Below, in pieces: positions 32,455-35,531 of a DNA stretch of 35,531 nucleotides; the first letter of the stretch is position 1; every line of letters begins with the position of its first letter. The position numbers and the translations under genes are program-made. Under the pieces are notes generated by a model. That model had not been told where the DNA came from and did not search any database. It saw only the letters and a program-made list of their open reading frames with translations. The stretch is from UBA668 sp041918155. Its GTDB lineage: Bacteria > Actinomycetota > Acidimicrobiia > Acidimicrobiales > Ilumatobacteraceae. The stretch spans positions 1 to 35,531 of the forward strand of contig JAYRWH010000019.1 of the NCBI GenBank assembly GCA_041918155.1, read 5' to 3'.

Positions 32455-33329
32455 CGGCCTGGGCCTTCGCCGGCGAGTCGCAGGAGGTACTGGCCGTACG
32501 GATTCTTGCCCATCGGCTCGGCGTTGGCTCGCAGCTGGGCGGCATCGATCCAGCCGGCGGCAAAGGCCACCTCGTCGGGTGAGGCCACCTGCAGGCCTTG
32601 GCGCTTCTCCAGGGTGGCGACGAAGGATCCCGCTTCGAGCAGCGAGTCGTACGTGCCCGTGTCGAGCCAGGCATAGCCACGGCCCAGGATCTCCATGTGC
32701 AGTTGCCCGCGCCGCAGGTACTCGGCGTTGACGTCGGTGATCTCGTACTCGCCACGGGCAGACGGCGCCAGCGCCGCAGCGATGTCGGCAACCTGGTCGT
32801 CGTAGAAGTACAGGCCGGTGACAGCGTGGTTGCCGCGCGGCTTGGCCGGCTTCTCCTCGATGCTCAGCACCTTGCCGGTGGCGTCGATCTCGGCCACGCC
32901 GTAGCGCTCGGGATCGCTCACCCGGTAGCCGAACACGGTGGCACCCATGGTGCGCGCCCGCGCCGAGCGCAGGAGTTCCACCAGGCCGTGGCCGAAGAAG
33001 ATGTTGTCGCCGAGCACGAGCGCCGATGGGCCACCGGCGACGAACTCGCCACCGATGACGAAGGCCTGGGCAAGGCCGTTCGGCACTTCCTGCACGGCGT
33101 AGTGGAGTTCGATGCCCCACTGGCCGCCGTCGCCGAGCAGGTTGCGAAAGGCCGACTGCTCGTGGGGCGTGGTGATGATCATCACCTCACGGATGCCGGC
33201 GTGCATCAGCGTGGTGAGCGGGTAGTACACCATCGGCTTGTCGTACACGGGCAGCAACTGCTTGCTGACCCCGCGCGTGATTGGCCACAGGCGGCTCCCC
33301 GTGCCGCCGGCCAGGATGATGCCCTTCAT
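32451..33329 (-). CDS. rfbA: Glucose-1-phosphate thymidylyltransferase
   Basis: This nucleotidyltransferase makes dTDP-glucose from dTTP and glucose-1-phosphate, the first step of dTDP-rhamnose synthesis. ATG 33329 gives 292 residues, the normal length, and begins at MKGIILAGGTGSRL. Other motifs are SKQLLPVYDKPMVYYPL, ALVLGDNIFFGHG with the metal Asp, VEIDATGKVLSIEEKP-like AEIDATGKVLSIEEKP, YFYDD, EITDVNAEYL and GYAWLDTGTYDSL. ATG 33341 and GTG 33353 are alternative starts. The rfbB, C and D genes are not adjacent. Its stop overlaps the GTG of an ArsA-like gene, and a DUF3107 gene lies just upstream. Confidence 0.92.
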   Translation of the reverse strand: MKGIILAGGTGSRLWPITRGVSKQLLPVYDKPMVYYPLTTLMHAGIREVMIITTPHEQSAFRNLLGDGGQWGIELHYAVQEVPNGLAQAFVIGGEFVAGGPSALVLGDNIFFGHGLVELLRSARARTMGATVFGYRVSDPERYGVAEIDATGKVLSIEEKPAKPRGNHAVTGLYFYDDQVADIAAALAPSARGEYEITDVNAEYLRRGQLHMEILGRGYAWLDTGTYDSLLEAGSFVATLEKRQGLQVASPDEVAFAAGWIDAAQLRANAEPMGKNPYGQYLLRLAGEGPGR

Positions 33330-33362
33330 CGGCCTGGTCATCGCCTGGCTCACGTTCCCGAC

Positions 33363-33596
33363 CTAACCGCCGAAGCCGATGCGCCGCTCGCCCTCGCTCG
33401 CGCCGACTTCGACGAACGCGATCTTGGCCGCGTTGACCGCGAGGTCGCGGCCCTTCTTGTCGGTGAGCCACAGCACGTCGACTGCGCCGGACAGGGCGGC
33501 CTCGATCTGCTGCTTGAGTGCGGCACGGTCGAGTTCGTCGCTGAGTTCCAGGCTGATCTCGCGCGGGGTATCGGTGACGCCGATGCGTACGTCCAC
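33363..33596 (-). CDS. DUF3107 family protein
   Basis: This 77-residue actinobacterial protein of unknown function starts MDVRIGVTDTPREISLEL and contains the family hallmark DVLWLTDKKGRDLAVNAAKIAFVEVG. GTG 33596 is preceded by AAAGGA at 7 nt. The gene is the likely first member of the operon continuing into rfbA and the two ArsA-like ATPases (33-bp gap to rfbA ATG 33329). A longer open frame upstream to 34628 is antisense to the AraC-type gene and is not coding. Confidence 0.88.
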   Translation of the reverse strand: MDVRIGVTDTPREISLELSDELDRAALKQQIEAALSGAVDVLWLTDKKGRDLAVNAAKIAFVEVGASEGERRIGFGG

Positions 33597-33626
33597 GACG
33601 GTCCTTTCGGTACAGAGGGCGGGGCC

Positions 33627-33632
33627 ATCGTA
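33627..33632 (-). promoter_or_regulatory. Candidate -10 for the DUF3107-rfbA-ArsA operon
   Basis: TACGAT (33632-33627, minus strand) would give a leader of about 20-25 nt ending in AAAGGA and GTG 33596. CGGTAC (33608-33613) and GTACCG (33630-33635) form an inverted repeat around the start site. Confidence 0.35.
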
Positions 33633-33719
33633 CCGGGGCCGCGGTCTGGGGCCAGTCGTGGCCGAAATCGTGGGAATCGTGGCATTGACGCCATCACGGC
33701 CGTAGATGAGGCTGTCCCC

Positions 33720-34685
33720 GTGCCCGCTGCCACCCGTCGCATCGTCATCGTCGCCTTCCCTGGGATCCAGTCGCTCGACGTCGTCGGCCCGTACGAAGTG
33801 TTCGCCGGGGCGACGGAGCTGGTCGCCGGTGCCTACCGTGTCACGCTCTGCGCTCCTACTGCCGGGCCGATCGTCGCCGAGAGCGGGCTCACACTCACCG
33901 CCGCGGCGCTGCCCGGCGACGACGAGCCGATCGACACGCTCGTGCTGCCCGGTGGCGCCGGGGTGTTCGACGCCCGCCGCGACCGCGGGTTGATCGAGTG
34001 GATCGCGGCGACCGCACCGCGCTGCCGGCGCGTGGCGACCGTGTGCACCGGCACGTTCCTGGCCGCCGAGGCCGGCCTGCTCGACGGGCGTCGAGTCACC
34101 ACCCACTGGGCCCGCGCGGCGCGGCTGCAGCAGGAGTTCCCCACGATCGAGGTGGACGACGACCCGATCTATGTCCGTGACGGCGCGGTCTGGACCTCGG
34201 CCGGAGTGACCGCCGGCCTCGACCTCGCGCTCGCACTCGTGGAGGACGATCACGGCACCGATGTCGCTCAGACAGTTGCTCGTTGGCTGGTGATGTTCCT
34301 CCACCGCCCCGGCGGCCAGACCCAGTTCGCCACACCGGTGTGGGCGCCGCGGGCAGAGCGATCGACGGTTCGCGCCGCGCAGTCGCTCGTGGAGGCCGCG
34401 CCCAGCGGCGATCACCGTCTGTCGGCCTTGGCCGCCGCGGCGGCGATGAGCGTGCGCCACTTCAGCCGCGTCTTCGCCGAGGAGGTCGGCGAGACCCCCG
34501 CCCGCTATGTGGAGCGCGTCCGCATGGAGGCGGCCCGCCGCGAACTCGAAACCACCACCGACACGCTCGACGTGATCGCCACCCGCTGTGGCTTCGGCAC
34601 CGCGGAGACGATGCGCCGCGCATTCCACCGCCGACTCGACGTTGCCCCCGATTCGTACCGCCGCCGCTTCCGCGTCGTCGCCTGA
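33720..34685 (+). CDS. GlxA-type regulator (DJ-1/PfpI domain plus AraC HTH)
   Basis: This 321-residue regulator has a DJ-1/PfpI-like N-terminal domain (about 1-185: VIVAFPGIQSLDVVGPYEVF, LVLPGGAGVFDAR, VCTGTFLAAEAGLLDG with the nucleophile-elbow Cys) and a C-terminal AraC-type DNA-binding domain (about 225-320: MSVRHFSRVFAEEVGETPA, RCGFGTAETMRRAFHRRL). GlxA-like proteins control catabolic genes for nitrogenous compounds; the effector here is unknown. The GTG start at 33720 is where similarity begins. The next gene encodes a stand-alone DJ-1 paralogue 27 bp downstream, so it may act with or be controlled by this regulator. Confidence 0.9.
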   Translation: MPAATRRIVIVAFPGIQSLDVVGPYEVFAGATELVAGAYRVTLCAPTAGPIVAESGLTLTAAALPGDDEPIDTLVLPGGAGVFDARRDRGLIEWIAATAPRCRRVATVCTGTFLAAEAGLLDGRRVTTHWARAARLQQEFPTIEVDDDPIYVRDGAVWTSAGVTAGLDLALALVEDDHGTDVAQTVARWLVMFLHRPGGQTQFATPVWAPRAERSTVRAAQSLVEAAPSGDHRLSALAAAAAMSVRHFSRVFAEEVGETPARYVERVRMEAARRELETTTDTLDVIATRCGFGTAETMRRAFHRRLDVAPDSYRRRFRVVA

Positions 34686-34712
34686 GACCGCTCACACACC
34701 CCAGGAGTTCCC

Positions 34713-35381
34713 GTGTCCAACTTGCAGGTCGTCATCCCTCTGTTCCCTGAGTTCACCGCGCTCGACGGCATCGGCCCGTACGAAGTGCTGCAGCGCATCC
34801 CCTCCATCGACGTGACGTTCATCGGCCACGCCCGCGGCGAGGTGCGCAGCGAGAACGGGTTCCTCGGCATCACCGCCGACGGCACGTTCGAGGACTTCCC
34901 GCAACCCGACATCATCGTGTTCCCCGGTGGAGTTGGCACGCGGCCGCTGGTGCACGACGAACGGGTGCTGGAGTGGGTGCGCCACGCCCACCCCACAACC
35001 CGCTTCACGACCTCGGTGTGCACAGGCTCGCTCGTGCTCGGCGCGGCCGGCCTGCTCGACGGGCTGACTGCCACCACCCACTGGGCCTGCTACCCAGAAC
35101 TGGAAGCGCTCGGTGCCATCCCTACCGCGCAGCGCGTGGTGGAGCACCTCGACCGGCGGGTCATCACCGCCGCCGGCGTGTCGAGCGGGATCGACATGGC
35201 CCTGCGCCTCGTGGAACTGCTCGTCGACCGCACCGCCGCCGAAGCCGCTCAGTGGATGATCGAGTACGACCCCCAGCCACCATTCGACTGCGGCAGCACC
35301 GCGACCGCGCACGCCAACGCCACCGGTGGTGCCGACGTGCTGGTGCAACGCGTGATCGAGTACTCGCAATTCCGCAAGTAG
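34713..35381 (+). CDS. DJ-1/PfpI family protein, isonitrile hydratase-like
   Basis: This 222-residue single-domain DJ-1/PfpI protein contains the nucleophile elbow TSVCTGSLVLGAAGLLDG, followed by TATTHWACYPELEALGAIP and the C-terminal IEYDPQPPFDCGS. This pattern resembles isonitrile hydratase (InhA) of Pseudomonas, which converts isonitriles to N-formamides, but closely similar proteins of other function exist. GTG 34713 has AGGAG 5 nt upstream. It is a close paralogue of the N-terminal half of the preceding regulator and is probably co-transcribed with it. Confidence 0.88.
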   Translation: MSNLQVVIPLFPEFTALDGIGPYEVLQRIPSIDVTFIGHARGEVRSENGFLGITADGTFEDFPQPDIIVFPGGVGTRPLVHDERVLEWVRHAHPTTRFTTSVCTGSLVLGAAGLLDGLTATTHWACYPELEALGAIPTAQRVVEHLDRRVITAAGVSSGIDMALRLVELLVDRTAAEAAQWMIEYDPQPPFDCGSTATAHANATGGADVLVQRVIEYSQFRK

Positions 35382-35390
35382 TGGGCCGCA

Positions 35391-35531
35391 TCAGGCGGCT
35401 TTGGCTCGTGGTGGGCTGTGGACTCGGATGTCGCCGTTGGGGAGTTTGACTCGCAGGGTGCGGTCGGCGGCGAGGGCGAGTTTCCAGCCGCCTTCGTGGG
35501 CGAGGTGGTGGTGGCGGTGGCACAGCGGCAG
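35391..35531 (-). CDS. HNH endonuclease of the DUF222 (13E12-type) family, C-terminal fragment
   Basis: Only the last 46 codons are in the window; the gene enters from the right edge and stops at 35391. The translation begins LPLCHRHHHLAHEGGWKLAL, matching the end of the HNH motif (LCRxHHxxxH) that closes DUF222-HNH proteins. The tail then reads RVKLPNGDIRVHSPPRAK. These genes are multicopy in actinobacteria and often considered mobile or intron-like. The stop codon is 9 bp from the stop of the convergent DJ-1 gene. Confidence 0.8.
   Translation of the reverse strand: MPLCHRHHHLAHEGGWKLALAADRTLRVKLPNGDIRVHSPPRAKAA

Noticed and set aside
32598..33719. N-terminal extension of the GlxA-type regulator
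   Set aside because: It runs opposite rfbA and DUF3107 and shows no motif. DJ-1 similarity starts at GTG 33720.

Overview
The window is about 35.5 kb of very GC-rich DNA that looks chromosomal and actinobacterial. A WhiB1-like regulator sits beside a PdtaS-like kinase, as in mycobacteria. The DUF3107, DUF3090 and SCO1664-type proteins are actinobacterial hallmarks. An F420/flavin luciferase-like enzyme is present, and several genes appear to start at the transcript 5' end. Overall gene content and style suggest an Acidimicrobiia-like lineage (Ilumatobacter relatives), but that placement is an inference. I found no tRNA, rRNA, CRISPR array or prophage.

Region 1 (1-12.7 kb). A partial 2-oxoacid:ferredoxin oxidoreductase alpha gene and an EamA-type exporter are followed, all on the minus strand, by what reads as a pyrimidine/hydantoin catabolic regulon. 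It holds a four-gene ABC importer (lipoprotein, two permeases, ATPase), a luciferase-like oxidoreductase, a CoA-acylating (methyl)malonate-semialdehyde dehydrogenase, a dihydropyrimidinase and a beta-ureidopropionase. A divergent MocR-type (GntR plus aminotransferase fold) regulator faces it across a short gap containing three evenly spaced ACAAT/ATTGT half-sites. Together these genes could import a pyrimidine-like ring, open it, remove the carbamoyl group and send the semialdehyde to acetyl- or propionyl-CoA. The ring-reducing dehydrogenase and the beta-amino acid transaminase are not in the window.

Region 2 (12.7-21.6 kb). This holds a divergent pair of poorly characterised proteins (eIF2B-like fold and thioredoxin-like), an HrpB helicase, an AbiEi/DUF559-type gene surrounded by five related ~24-bp inverted elements, a class I fumarase preceded by a dense G-tract block, and a translationally coupled pair: an internally duplicated membrane protein and a lipoprotein.

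Region 3 (21.6-30.3 kb). This holds an EVE-domain protein, a family 5 uracil-DNA glycosylase, the conserved actinobacterial trio (histidine phosphatase, DUF3090, SCO1664-type kinase-like protein), etfBA with a TetR-type palindrome upstream, a diacylglycerol kinase-like enzyme, a glycerophosphodiester phosphodiesterase, whiB and pdtaS.

Region 4 (30.3-35.5 kb). A minus-strand operon runs DUF3107, rfbA, then two Get3/ArsA-like ATPases, the last three joined by 4-bp overlaps. Divergent to it are two tandem DJ-1/PfpI paralogues, one fused to an AraC domain. The last bases are the tail of a DUF222/HNH endonuclease gene. No gene-free stretch exceeds 300 bases.
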